DNA of 35,646 nt, from the NCBI RefSeq assembly GCF_020144665.1, contig NZ_JAAHBQ010000073.1, positions 1 through 35,646 on the forward strand, read 5' to 3'. This document shows, piece by piece, positions 23,896 to 32,110 of this stretch. The translations under genes were made by a program, and so were the position numbers. The notes beneath the pieces are model-generated. The model was not told the origin of the DNA and searched no databases. It saw nothing but the letters and a program-made list of their open reading frames with translations. This DNA is from Oscillatoria salina IIICB1. Its GTDB lineage: Bacteria > Cyanobacteriota > Cyanobacteriia > Cyanobacteriales > SIO1D9. How positions within the stretch are numbered: the first letter of the stretch is position 1; each line of letters begins with the position of its first letter.

Positions 23896-25854
23896 ATGAG
23901 TTTAAACGTTACCCAAAAGTTAATTAAATCTCACCTTGTTTCCGGTTCCCTAACACCAGGAGAAGAAATCGGACTGAAAATTGACCAATCTTTAACCCAG
24001 GATGCCACGGGAACAATGGTGATGCTAGAGTTGGAAGCAATGGGATTAGAGCGGGTAAAAACTGAGCTTTCGGCGCAATATGTCGATCATAATTTATTAC
24101 AAACTGACTATAAAAATGCTGACGATCATTTATTTCTCAGGTCTGCTTGTCAGCGTTTTGGTGTTTGGTATAGTCGCCCCGGGAACGGTATTTCCCACGC
24201 AGTTCACATGGAACGTTTTGGAATTCCGGGGAAAACTTTAATCGGTTCAGATAGTCATACTCCGGCGGCTGGGGGAATGGGAATGCTGGCTTTTGGGGCT
24301 GGCGGAATTGATGTGGCTTTGGCGATGGCTGGCGAACCAATGTATGTGAAAATGCCGCAAGTTTTGGGCGTAAAATTAACGGGAAAATTGCCTGATTGGG
24401 TTAGTGCTAAAGATGTAATTTTGGAGATGTTGCGCCGTTATGATGTAGATGGTGGCAGGGGTAAAATTATTGAATATTACGGTCCGGGATTAGAATGTTT
24501 GAGTGCAATGGATCGTCATGTAATTGCGAATATGGGTACCGAATTAGGCGCGACGACGACAGTTTTTCCCTCAGATTTAGAGATAAAACGCTTTCTGAAA
24601 TCTCAAGGCAGAGAGTCAGATTGGCTGGAAATTGTCGCTGATGAAAATGCAGAATACGATCTACATGAAGAGATTAATCTTTCCGAGTTAGTACCTTTAA
24701 TTGCTTGTCCTTCTTCTCCTGGGAATGTAGTTCCAGTTCGCGAAGTTGAGGGACGAGAAGTTAATCAAGTGGTGATTGGTTCTTCTGCTAACCCCGGACT
24801 GCGAGATTTTTGGATTGTCAGTCAAATTGTGAAAGGAAAAGTCAGTTGCGATCGCACTTCGTTTGATGTTAATCCTACTTCTCGTCAAGTCATTGAAAAT
24901 CTGGCGGCGATGGGAGACGCATTTTTGGATTTAATCCATGCAGGGGCGCGTTTTCACCAAGCTGGCTGTCTCGGCTGTATCGGAATGGGACAAGCCCCTG
25001 CTTCTCATCAAATATCCTTGCGGACGATGCCCCGCAATTTTCCGGGACGTTCGGGTACTGCGGACGATCGAGTTTATTTGTGTAGTCCGGAAACGGCTGC
25101 GGCTGCGGCTTTGACTGGGAAAATTACCGATCCTCGCGATTTGGAAAAACTGTATAACATGAGTTATCCCCAATTCGTCGCCCCAGAAGCGGAAATTGTC
25201 AATACTGAGATGTTGGTTCCACCCCCAGAAGATGGTAGCCAAATCGAGTTAGAAAAAGGACCGAATATTAAGTCTTTCCCGGAATTTGACTCGTTATGCG
25301 ATCGCGCTGAAGTTCCTGTCTTACTGAAAGTGGGAGATAATATTTCCACTGACGAGATTATGCCTGCTGGGGCGCGAGTTTTGCCTTTCCGCAGTAACAT
25401 TCCTGGGATTAGTCAATTTGTCTATTATTTGATGGATGAAACCTTCTCCGAACGGGCAAAAACAGCGCAAGAAAAAGCAGGTGGTCACATTATCATTGCT
25501 GGAGACAATTACGCCCAAGGTTCCAGTCGCGAACACGCGGCGATCGCACCTCGCTATCTCGGACAAATTGCTGTTTTAGCTAAGTCTTATGCTCGCATAG
25601 GTTGGCAAAATTTAGTTAATTTTGGGATCGTCCCTTTAGAATTTGTTAACCCTGATGACTACAATACAATCGATGAAGGAGACACGATTGAAATTTCTGG
25701 TTTGCGTGAAGCTGTGAAAGAGAAAAAAGACCTTACTGTCAAGAATCTCAAGAAACAACACTCCTACCAAGTTACTCACTCCCTCAGCGATCGCCAAATC
25801 GATCTTCTCCTCTCTGGAGGCGTAATTAACTACTACAAAGCTAAACTAGCTTAG
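23896..25854 (+). CDS. Aconitase family hydratase (short, Aquifex-like type), 652 aa
   Basis: Aconitase signatures run through the protein: GSDSHTPAAGGMGMLAFGAGGID, NPTSRQVIENLAAMG, AGCLGCIGMGQAP (C358 and C361 as iron-sulphur ligands), RNFPGRSGT, VYLCSPETAAAAALTG, and a swivel domain with GDNISTDEIMPAG and GDNYAQGSSREHAA. The likely reaction is citrate-isocitrate interconversion in the TCA pathway; a homologous hydratase with another substrate is possible. Where classical aconitases have GSCTN with the third cluster cysteine, this protein has GSSANPG (295-301); another cysteine sits at C271 in IACPSSPG. I take the ATG at 23896 as start because MSLNVTQKLI fits the family N-terminus. Confidence 0.85.
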   Translation: MSLNVTQKLIKSHLVSGSLTPGEEIGLKIDQSLTQDATGTMVMLELEAMGLERVKTELSAQYVDHNLLQTDYKNADDHLFLRSACQRFGVWYSRPGNGISHAVHMERFGIPGKTLIGSDSHTPAAGGMGMLAFGAGGIDVALAMAGEPMYVKMPQVLGVKLTGKLPDWVSAKDVILEMLRRYDVDGGRGKIIEYYGPGLECLSAMDRHVIANMGTELGATTTVFPSDLEIKRFLKSQGRESDWLEIVADENAEYDLHEEINLSELVPLIACPSSPGNVVPVREVEGREVNQVVIGSSANPGLRDFWIVSQIVKGKVSCDRTSFDVNPTSRQVIENLAAMGDAFLDLIHAGARFHQAGCLGCIGMGQAPASHQISLRTMPRNFPGRSGTADDRVYLCSPETAAAAALTGKITDPRDLEKLYNMSYPQFVAPEAEIVNTEMLVPPPEDGSQIELEKGPNIKSFPEFDSLCDRAEVPVLLKVGDNISTDEIMPAGARVLPFRSNIPGISQFVYYLMDETFSERAKTAQEKAGGHIIIAGDNYAQGSSREHAAIAPRYLGQIAVLAKSYARIGWQNLVNFGIVPLEFVNPDDYNTIDEGDTIEISGLREAVKEKKDLTVKNLKKQHSYQVTHSLSDRQIDLLLSGGVINYYKAKLA

Positions 25855-25862
25855 GATAAAAA

Positions 25863-25892
25863 GACATGGCATTTTTTCATCAATGCTGTGTC
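25863..25892 (+). terminator. Hairpin downstream of the aconitase gene
   Basis: GACATGGCATT (25863-25873) pairs with AATGCTGTGTC (25882-25892) over 11 positions, two of them G-U, with an eight-base loop, starting eight bases after the aconitase stop codon. No T-run follows, so it is a weak terminator candidate or a 3'-end stabiliser. Confidence 0.4.
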
Positions 25893-25924
25893 TCATCTCT
25901 ACTAACTTTAAGAAGATAAAACTT

Positions 25925-26149
25925 ATGCAGTGTGTAATTTGTAAACATGGTGAAACTCAACCCGGACAAGCAACTGTTACTTTAGAAAGAGATTCTTCTC
26001 TAGTGGTTTTGAAACAAGTACCAGCAGAAATTTGCGCTAATTGTGGAGAGTATTACTTAAGCGAGTCTGTAACTGAAGAAGTTTTACAAATAGCAGAAGA
26101 AGCTATAAGCAAAAAAGTGGAAGTACAAATTCTTAAATATGCGGCTTAA
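25925..26149 (+). CDS. MqsA/YgiT-type zinc-finger protein, 74 aa, without an adjacent toxin gene
   Basis: Starting at the ATG in MQCVICKHGETQPGQATVTLERD, two CxxC pairs (CVIC and CANCGEYY) form the zinc site typical of YgiT-type domains, the N-terminal half of MqsA antitoxins. The C-terminus is a short helix (SESVTEEVLQIAEEAISKK) with no DNA-binding HTH. In family context such proteins normally pair with a small DUF4258 or MqsR toxin encoded just upstream; here upstream lies aconitase and no such frame is present. It may be an orphan. The longer frame from 25883 adds 14 residues that look non-coding, so I use 25925. Confidence 0.85.
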   Translation: MQCVICKHGETQPGQATVTLERDSSLVVLKQVPAEICANCGEYYLSESVTEEVLQIAEEAISKKVEVQILKYAA

Positions 26150-26238
26150 AATCAAACAAATTATTTAATTTCCAACCAAAAAGTACACTAGCCACCAAGG
26201 TTGTATATAATCTCTTCAAAATTATAATATTTACTTCC

Positions 26239-26277
26239 GAGACACGGTATATTTCTTGAGCAAAAAAACCGTGTCTC
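26239..26277. terminator. Perfect 10-bp inverted repeat between convergent genes
   Basis: GAGACACGGT (26239-26248) and ACCGTGTCTC (26268-26277) enclose a 19-base loop. The site sits between the zinc-finger gene (+) and the small membrane protein gene (-), the right place for a bidirectional terminator. On the minus strand the first arm is followed directly by a T7 run, which is in the loop rather than after the stem. Confidence 0.45.
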
Positions 26278-26311
26278 TAGAAATTAATTCAGCTTATCCA
26301 GCCCAAATTAC

Positions 26312-26536
26312 CTAAACATTGCCATAATAAATTACCGCCAAAATCAAGATAATTGTCAACGGAATTAACGAAAAAGCAATCCCAAACTTCCAAGAAGGTG
26401 TTTTTGCGGGAGTCAAGACATCTTCACCAGGTTCTGGACTTTCATTATGACTTCTGTGTCTTTGTAGTTCTTCTTGTTCCATAACAGCTATATTTTTCAA
26501 TTCATCTGCTGTCCATGTTCGCGTCAATTCCCACAA
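26312..26536 (-). CDS. Small single-helix membrane protein, 74 aa
   Basis: The N-terminal half is hydrophilic (TWTADELKNIAVMEQEELQRHRSHNESPEPGEDV) and the C-terminal half is one clear transmembrane helix (FGIAFSLIPLTIILILAVIYYG) ending two residues later, like a tail-anchored protein. I recognise no function; similar short proteins occur in cyanobacteria. The start is a TTG directly after an in-frame stop; the only downstream ATG would remove 18 residues that look coding, so the TTG is preferred but unsure. It is co-directional with the downstream phosphatase and antiporter genes. Confidence 0.55.
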   Translation of the reverse strand: MWELTRTWTADELKNIAVMEQEELQRHRSHNESPEPGEDVLTPAKTPSWKFGIAFSLIPLTIILILAVIYYGNV

Positions 26537-26602
26537 ATAACCTCAAGCTAGAGGACTATTAACAAAGATAGAACCACCCACATTTGTGAAAATAATCTGT
26601 AT

Positions 26603-27520
26603 TTATTGCCGCAAAATTATCCCTCGATCGAAAATAGTTCCATCCGTACCAATACCCTTAACCACAATTAAATCTGGATAAACATCATAAGCAGCAAAAC
26701 TCAAACGAGAGGCTGAATATGCAGTCCAACTCGAACGTTCTACAGGTCGAGTTCCGCCACCTGCACCGGAAATTAAATAAGTTGTACCGTCAATTGAATT
26801 AGTCCGTTCGTAGTGATGTTCGTGACCATTTATATACAATTGTACGCCATATTTTTTAAATAACGGTGTTAATTTTGGCACTAAAGTTTTATTAAAGCCG
26901 TATGCACCGGAAGCATACAATTGATGATGACCAAAGACCACTTTCCAAGCTGCATTGCTACGACTTAATTCGGTTTCTAACCAAGCTAATTCTGTTTCCC
27001 AATCAGCATTACCATTCGTATCAAGCGCAAAATATTGCACTGGGTCGGTACGAAATGTATAATAACGCTGTCCCTGCATATTAAAGTTAGGATAAAGGGT
27101 TTGCGGGACGCCATTTTCGGTGCGAATATCATGATTTCCTAAACTAGCTTGAAACTTTACTTTTTGCTCTAATAAAAATTGATAGGGACGCTCAAAAACT
27201 AAATTTATTTTCTCAATTTCGCCGTTGTTGTAAATATTATCTCCTGCCATAATTACCAGAGGAAAAGGATTTTGCTGGTAATATTGATTCATCGCTTTAG
27301 CAACCGCATATTGACCTTCTGCACCAGTTCCAGTATCGCCTATAGAAACAAAGCGTAGTAATGGTTCTTCAGCCGGAATTTCTATCTCTGAGTTCAACAA
27401 TTCAGCCGCAGAATTGGCTGTGGTAATAGAGTTAGCATTGGCAAGTATTTTACCTAAGCCAGCGAAAGTTAACCCACCTAGGGTACTAATAATTAAGAAT
27501 TTGCGACGTTTAATTTTCAT
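26603..27520 (-). CDS. Exported metallophosphoesterase / acid phosphatase, 305 aa
   Basis: The N-terminus MKIKRRKFLIISTLGGLTF is a twin-arginine-type signal peptide, ending near LANANS. The calcineurin-like metal sites appear in order: FVSIGDTGTG, MAGDNIY, LGNHD, VFGHHQLY and NGHEHHYER, as in purple acid phosphatases and related enzymes. It probably releases phosphate from organic esters in the periplasm or outside the cell. The substrate is unknown. Length is near that of the short acid phosphatase type, with no extra domain. It lies downstream of an antiporter gene in the same direction, about 90 bp away, with no evident functional link. No Pho box was recognised upstream. Confidence 0.9.
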   Translation of the reverse strand: MKIKRRKFLIISTLGGLTFAGLGKILANANSITTANSAAELLNSEIEIPAEEPLLRFVSIGDTGTGAEGQYAVAKAMNQYYQQNPFPLVIMAGDNIYNNGEIEKINLVFERPYQFLLEQKVKFQASLGNHDIRTENGVPQTLYPNFNMQGQRYYTFRTDPVQYFALDTNGNADWETELAWLETELSRSNAAWKVVFGHHQLYASGAYGFNKTLVPKLTPLFKKYGVQLYINGHEHHYERTNSIDGTTYLISGAGGGTRPVERSSWTAYSASRLSFAAYDVYPDLIVVKGIGTDGTIFDRGIILRQ

Positions 27521-27608
27521 CGGTAGTTTTTGTTAAGAGGACTTAGGTGAAATTGACGAGTAGTTATCAGTGACCAGCTACCAGTTTACCCTACAATTCT
27601 CCCAATCG

Positions 27609-29675
27609 CTAATCCCCTTTCCCCAAGTTAGAATGAGGTTCACCAAATAAAATTAGGGAAGTTTGCAGCGAGTTAATTACTTCTGTGGTTACGTCGCTAA
27701 CAGCTAATCCTCCCGCAGTGCGACGACGCTTCGATCGCATCACGATCGCGTCTGTAGTCTCCGCTTCCCTTAAAATTACTGTGGGGACATTATCGTGGCT
27801 AATAACTTTCACCTCAGTGTTAAGAAATTTGGAGAATTCTGTTTCAATTGCTGTTATTTGTGCTAAAGAAGTTTGTGGCGGACAAACGTGCAAAACAGTC
27901 ACTTTTCCCTGGTTAGTATCAGCCAAAAGTTGAGCAAATCTGACTGTGCGTACTGTTTGGGGAGTTAAGTTTTTGACAGGAACTAAAATTTGAGTGAGAT
28001 AAATTGGTTCCTTGAGTAAGCGTAGCACGGCAACGGGACAATGGGAAGCCCAAAGGACGCGATCGATGACGTTACCAAAAAGACGCGATCGCAGATCGAT
28101 TTCTTCACTCCAACCCATGACAATTAAACTAGCATCTTCTTCGCGTGCTAGCAGTGTAATTCCTTGGGCTACGTCGTCAGCAATTCGTAAAATTGGCTTG
28201 GCTTCAACATTAAATTCGGCGCTAATTTCTGTGGCTTTTTTTAACAATTGACGACAATGTTGTAAACTTATTACTAATTCTGGGTCATCCAAATTACCGC
28301 GATTTTCAGCTACAGATAGCGGCACAATTTTCCCTAATTCATGACTGGCTACTAATGCCGCCATTTCAATCAAATCTCTTTCTGTTTGCGGGTTAGAAAC
28401 GGGAACAATCACGTTAAATTCATTAGTTATTATCTCTGTTCCTTCCTGTCGCTTCTCCCACCATAATAAAGATTTTTTATTGTCTAATTTTGGCTGGGTT
28501 TGAGGTAGTTTGGGGGCAAATTTAGCTGTTAACATTGGTCCGAGAATTGCCGTCACCAACATTAAGACAATTACACCGTTAAACACTGCTTTGGTTAACA
28601 AACCAACTTGATAGCCAACTAAGGCTGCGGCTAAAGTTGCTGCTACTTGCGGCAGAGATAAAGACCACATTACCATTGTCTCGTTCCAATTGTAGCGATA
28701 AAGCAATTTTGTTAGCAAGGCGGCGAGAAATTTACTAACAATTAATCCTAAGACAATAGCTACAGTTAAAGCCAAGCTAGTTGTTAAGCTTTCCGCAAAA
28801 GCGGGTAAATCTAAAAGTAACCCCATATCGATAAAGAAAAAAGGAATAAATAAGACGCTGCCGACAAATTCTACCTTTTCTTTTACTGGAGATTTACCTA
28901 CTACTTCGTTAATCGCTAAACCTGCTAAAAATGCCCCGACGATTTTATCAATATTGATGATTTGGGCGCCAACTGAAGCAATAAAAACTACTAACAAAAT
29001 GAACAAAAATTGATTGCTTTCTTCATCTCCCGTGCGACGAAAATATTCTTTTCCAGCTTTAGCAAAACCGAATAAAATTAGTGCTGAGTAAATAGCCAAA
29101 AAACCTAATTGAATGCTCAAACTGTAGACTGAAAATTCACCAGCGTTAATCGAAACGCAAATAGCTAGCACTAATAACGCACTAATATCGGTAAAAATTG
29201 TCGCCCCAATGGTGACAATAACAGATTCGGCATCTACTAATCCTAAACGCTGAATAATTGGATAACCTAAAAGGGTGTGAGATGCAAATAAAGAGCCAAT
29301 TAAAATTGACGCATTGACCCCAAATCCAAATGTTAATCCGACTAAACTGCCGATAATTAACGGTATAGCAAATGTAAAAAATCCAAATGCTAAGGAACGA
29401 TTTTTGTTTTGCCGAAATTGCTGTAAATCTATTTCTAAACCGGCGACAAACATTAAGTAAATTTTGCCAATGTCTGATAGCAGTTGCATTGTCTCACTGT
29501 CGGAACTAATTAAGTTTAAACCGCTACCACCAAGCACTACTCCTGCTACTAACAAACCTACTAATCCTGGTAGCCTTAGTTTTTCAAACCAAGGGGGAAT
29601 AGTGAAAATTACTAGTAGCAGAATAGTAAAGGAAACTAAGGGATTTTTTGACAACCATTCCTGTATTAATTCCAT
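27609..29675 (-). CDS. CPA2-type cation:proton antiporter with C-terminal universal-stress-like domains, 688 aa
   Basis: Residues about 15-385 form a 12- to 13-helix Na+/H+ exchanger domain (Kef/NhaS class) with LGKIYLMFVAGLEIDL and GAFLAGLAINE, both hallmarks of the CPA2 family. After a linker containing KSLLWWEKRQEG come two UspA-like regions: about 415-545 (FNVIVPVSNPQTERDLIEMAALVASHE ... SHCPVAVLRL, in pieces) and about 555-670 (TQILVPVKNLTPQ to SLILFGEP). Such tails often bind nucleotides and gate the transporter. The protein would move Na+ or K+ against protons in the inner or thylakoid membrane. The start ATG has a GGTG close upstream. Confidence 0.9.
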   Translation of the reverse strand: MELIQEWLSKNPLVSFTILLLVIFTIPPWFEKLRLPGLVGLLVAGVVLGGSGLNLISSDSETMQLLSDIGKIYLMFVAGLEIDLQQFRQNKNRSLAFGFFTFAIPLIIGSLVGLTFGFGVNASILIGSLFASHTLLGYPIIQRLGLVDAESVIVTIGATIFTDISALLVLAICVSINAGEFSVYSLSIQLGFLAIYSALILFGFAKAGKEYFRRTGDEESNQFLFILLVVFIASVGAQIINIDKIVGAFLAGLAINEVVGKSPVKEKVEFVGSVLFIPFFFIDMGLLLDLPAFAESLTTSLALTVAIVLGLIVSKFLAALLTKLLYRYNWNETMVMWSLSLPQVAATLAAALVGYQVGLLTKAVFNGVIVLMLVTAILGPMLTAKFAPKLPQTQPKLDNKKSLLWWEKRQEGTEIITNEFNVIVPVSNPQTERDLIEMAALVASHELGKIVPLSVAENRGNLDDPELVISLQHCRQLLKKATEISAEFNVEAKPILRIADDVAQGITLLAREEDASLIVMGWSEEIDLRSRLFGNVIDRVLWASHCPVAVLRLLKEPIYLTQILVPVKNLTPQTVRTVRFAQLLADTNQGKVTVLHVCPPQTSLAQITAIETEFSKFLNTEVKVISHDNVPTVILREAETTDAIVMRSKRRRTAGGLAVSDVTTEVINSLQTSLILFGEPHSNLGKGD

Positions 29676-30045
29676 ATCACCTTTGCAATTTGGGATTCTA
29701 GCTTGATTAATTAATTTATCTAACTCAATCGCGATCGAGTTAGAATTGATTTATCTGAAATTAGGCAATTGTAGCGGTTTGTTAGCTCTTTTCCGTGATA
29801 AGAATTAGCTATTGCTGAATCTTATTTGCTCTTGTTTCCTTAATTCCTTAAGTTTTGTAACTGTCATGGTAAGTTAAAGTAAATATATGATATTGCAGTA
29901 CTTGGTTCTCGATCGCGCTAGTCAAACTCGGTGTCGGTAGTTAGTAGCGATCGCGGATTTATGTATCTCCTGTGTGGTAAAAACTTTTCTCTTAATTAAA
30001 TATACCTCTGGCGAACCAATTTGTATCCTCATTGACAACATAACT
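29676..30045. other. Intergenic region between antiporter and nagB-like genes
   Basis: About 370 bp between divergent genes with several GCGATCGC or near copies (29731, 29948). It should hold both promoters. A GTG-initiated extension of the nagB-like frame (from 29974) covers its last 72 bases, but its residues do not resemble the family, so I treat it as leader. Nothing else is recognised. Confidence 0.5.
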
Positions 30046-30828
30046 ATGTCTTATCTCAACCCACAGCCGACCAAAACTTTAACTATCGATTCTTTGGCTG
30101 TAGCCATTTATAAAAGTCCCACCAAACTAGCACAGGCGGCGGCGCAAACGGTGCAAAACTATTTACAGGATGTTTTGAGTCAAAAAGAGAAAGCCAGGGT
30201 AGTCTGGGCGACAGGAAGCTCGCAAATCAAATTTTTGGCAGCTTTAACTGCTTTGGGAGGTGTAAACTGGAATCGTGTCACCTGTTTTCATTTAGACGAA
30301 TATTTGGGAATAAAAGCGACACATCCGGGTAGTTTTCGTTATTATTTACAGGAAAAGGTCGAAAATATCGTTAAACCGGGGAAATTTGCTTATCTAGAAG
30401 GTGACACAAATGAACCATTACAGGAATGCGATCGCTACGCTAAACTTATTCAAGCACAACCGATCGACCTTTGTTTTCTCGGAGTTGGTGAAAACGGACA
30501 TTTAGCTTTCAATGAACCTTATTTAGCCGATTTTAACGACCCCTATCCGGTCAAACTGGTAAAGTTAACTAAGGAGACTCGTCAGCAACAAGTAGCTACA
30601 GGATATTTTCCCAAACTTGCGGCTGTACCCAAGTATGCTTTTACACTTACCATCCCGACAATTTTATCAGCCCGGAAAATTATTTGTCTCGCACCAAAAC
30701 AACGGAAAAATTCGATTGTTAGAGAGATGCTAACAGGAAAAATTAGTTCCGCTTGTCCGGCTTCGTTTCTACGACGACAAACTAATGCTACCCTATTTTT
30801 GGATACAGAAGCTGCGAGTTTACTTTAA
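30046..30828 (+). CDS. nagB: Glucosamine-6-phosphate deaminase/isomerase family, 260 aa
   Basis: The family blocks are all there: WATGSSQIKFLAAL (phosphate loop), FHLDEYLGIKATHPGSFRYYL with the catalytic base Asp84, and LGVGENGHLAFNEP (146-158) with His152 and Glu157. The predicted reaction is glucosamine-6-phosphate to fructose-6-phosphate plus ammonia; the related 6-phosphogluconolactonase lacks the LDEY and NEP context. Position 150 is Asn where E. coli NagB has Asp, a substitution I recall from Bacillus-type enzymes, so activity is still expected. Start at MSYLNPQPTK puts the motifs at usual distances. It stands alone, without nagA nearby. Confidence 0.88.
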   Translation: MSYLNPQPTKTLTIDSLAVAIYKSPTKLAQAAAQTVQNYLQDVLSQKEKARVVWATGSSQIKFLAALTALGGVNWNRVTCFHLDEYLGIKATHPGSFRYYLQEKVENIVKPGKFAYLEGDTNEPLQECDRYAKLIQAQPIDLCFLGVGENGHLAFNEPYLADFNDPYPVKLVKLTKETRQQQVATGYFPKLAAVPKYAFTLTIPTILSARKIICLAPKQRKNSIVREMLTGKISSACPASFLRRQTNATLFLDTEAASLL

Positions 30829-30859
30829 TCTCGATAAAATTCTCCAGATGTTATCGAGA
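30829..30859. terminator. Perfect 9-bp hairpin between convergent nagB and EEP genes
   Basis: TCTCGATAA (30829-30837) and TTATCGAGA (30851-30859) enclose 13 bases and begin directly after the nagB-like stop codon. It lies between convergent genes, so a terminator for one or both is likely. There is no long T-run on the plus side. Confidence 0.5.
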
Positions 30860-30900
30860 AATGTTACATTTTAGGATTTTCGAGCGGATTCTCGGCTAAT

Positions 30901-31755
30901 CTAAGCTTGGTAGGTAAGATTTCCCAATAAACCAAAATGATCTGAAGGAAAAACATTGGGTAATTCTGGTGAAATTGGTTCTCTACCGAGCAGTTTAATT
31001 GTGTTTGCTTGCCAACCAGGATATGATGAACGAAGTAAGATGCGATCGAAGCGTACTTGCTTGGCTTTTCCTTTCTGCTCTAACCGCATAATATTAATAT
31101 CAGTATCTTCGGTGTAACCTGCTTCATCACTTCGCAAAACTGACCAAAGATCCTGATAGCTACGGTCAATTTTAGCATTTTCCTCAGTCCAAGAAGAACA
31201 AAAATTGAAATCTCCCATTAAAACAGCATAATCTGCATTTTCCATCAGGGGAAATATTTTTGCAAGTTGTCTTTCTCGTCGAGAAGCGAAATATTTTTTG
31301 CTTTCCAAATGAACTACACCAATTTGGAATCTTTCTTCATTGATAGATAAACTTGCTACTACCAATTTTCGGTACATCGAACTCGGTAGTTCGTACAAAG
31401 CTAGCTGATGAATGGGAATTTTTGAGAGGAGAATAATCCCATAGGGTGTCACAGTTTTTCCCGTAGAGTCGGAAATGTAGTAATTTTCTCTTACCCATTT
31501 TTTTTGCAAAACTAGCTGCAAAAAGCTTGGGGTTACTTCTTGTAAACCAATGACATCAGCCGCACAATTTTTGACGATCTTCAATAAGACTTTAGCACGT
31601 TCTTGGTGATAGTAATCGTCATACCAGACATTGAAAGTTACCAACCTAAGTTGATTCACTTGGATATTACCAAAATTCCCTTGCTCATCAACCCATAACT
31701 GCTGTTCTTGATTAAATCTTTTCGGTTTCAGTTCGACTACTGAATTTAACTCCAT
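30901..31755 (-). CDS. Endonuclease/exonuclease/phosphatase (EEP) family phosphodiesterase, 284 aa
   Basis: The fold is shown by LRLVTFNVWYDDYYHQERAK (first metal site Asn), VIGLQEVTP (metal-binding Glu), VVHLESK, LMGDFNFCSSWTEE (the DxN pair) and a final PSDHFGL (Asp-His pair). The TFNVWYDD...ER start and the GDFNFC motif are closest to the tyrosyl-DNA-phosphodiesterase 2 branch, so removal of a 5' adduct or other phosphodiester cleavage is possible; the substrate is not determined. No signal peptide, so it is cytoplasmic. A short ~35-residue N-terminal extension precedes the catalytic domain. It is convergent with the nagB-like gene. Confidence 0.87.
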   Translation of the reverse strand: MELNSVVELKPKRFNQEQQLWVDEQGNFGNIQVNQLRLVTFNVWYDDYYHQERAKVLLKIVKNCAADVIGLQEVTPSFLQLVLQKKWVRENYYISDSTGKTVTPYGIILLSKIPIHQLALYELPSSMYRKLVVASLSINEERFQIGVVHLESKKYFASRRERQLAKIFPLMENADYAVLMGDFNFCSSWTEENAKIDRSYQDLWSVLRSDEAGYTEDTDINIMRLEQKGKAKQVRFDRILLRSSYPGWQANTIKLLGREPISPELPNVFPSDHFGLLGNLTYQA

Positions 31756-31792
31756 TAGAATAACTTTTAATTAGCAATATTTTTAACCCGAC

Positions 31793-31830
31793 CCTACAGG
31801 AGCGCACCTTTTCCATTATCTAGATAATAA
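31793..31830 (+). repeat. Direct repeat copy 1, 38 bp
   Basis: The core AGGAGCGCACCTTTTCCATT continues into ATCTAGATAATAA. It matches copy 2 at 32021-32058 with about two differences; the distance is 228 bp. It looks like a dispersed intergenic repeat rather than coding sequence. Confidence 0.85.
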
Positions 31831-32020
31831 CACCAAATCTAGATGAGCACAAGCCTTTTTCCCTAAAAAAATGCTTGCCCCAAATAACCGACGAGACAAG
31901 CATCAAAACTCACAAAAAAAGCGATTCACCTCTAGTAACTCAACACAGTCATTATCAGCAAATCTAAACCAAACCCAAAAATCTTTGCGCTTTCCCTTTG
32001 CGCCTTTGCGCGAACCTCCC

Positions 32021-32058
32021 CCTATAGGAGCGCACCTTTTCCATTATCTAAATAATAA
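32021..32058 (+). repeat. Direct repeat copy 2, 38 bp
   Basis: Same core as copy 1, with AAATAATAA in place of AGATAATAA at the right end. The pair may be a trace of a small insertion or of duplication of an interspersed repeat. Confidence 0.85.
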
Positions 32059-32110
32059 ACCAAAACCAACAATTTAGCAAGCACTTACTAAACATAACCA
32101 AGCCTAATTC

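Larger units (their letters stand above)
31756..32110. other. Intergenic region with duplicated 38-bp sequence and small repeats
   Basis: About 355 bp without a credible gene (a short plus-strand frame at 31871-32077 has repeat-like, biased composition). It holds two 38-bp direct repeats, an inverted repeat ATGCTTG/CAAGCAT (31871-31877 with 31897-31903), and a short heptamer-like run CTTTGCGC repeated three times near 31984-32012, of a kind common between genes in filamentous cyanobacteria. Confidence 0.7.

Noticed and set aside
30481-30519. NagB-like protein as catalytically dead because of Asn150
   Set aside because: Asn at this position occurs, as I recall, in active Bacillus-type enzymes, and the base Asp84 and the His/Glu pair are intact.
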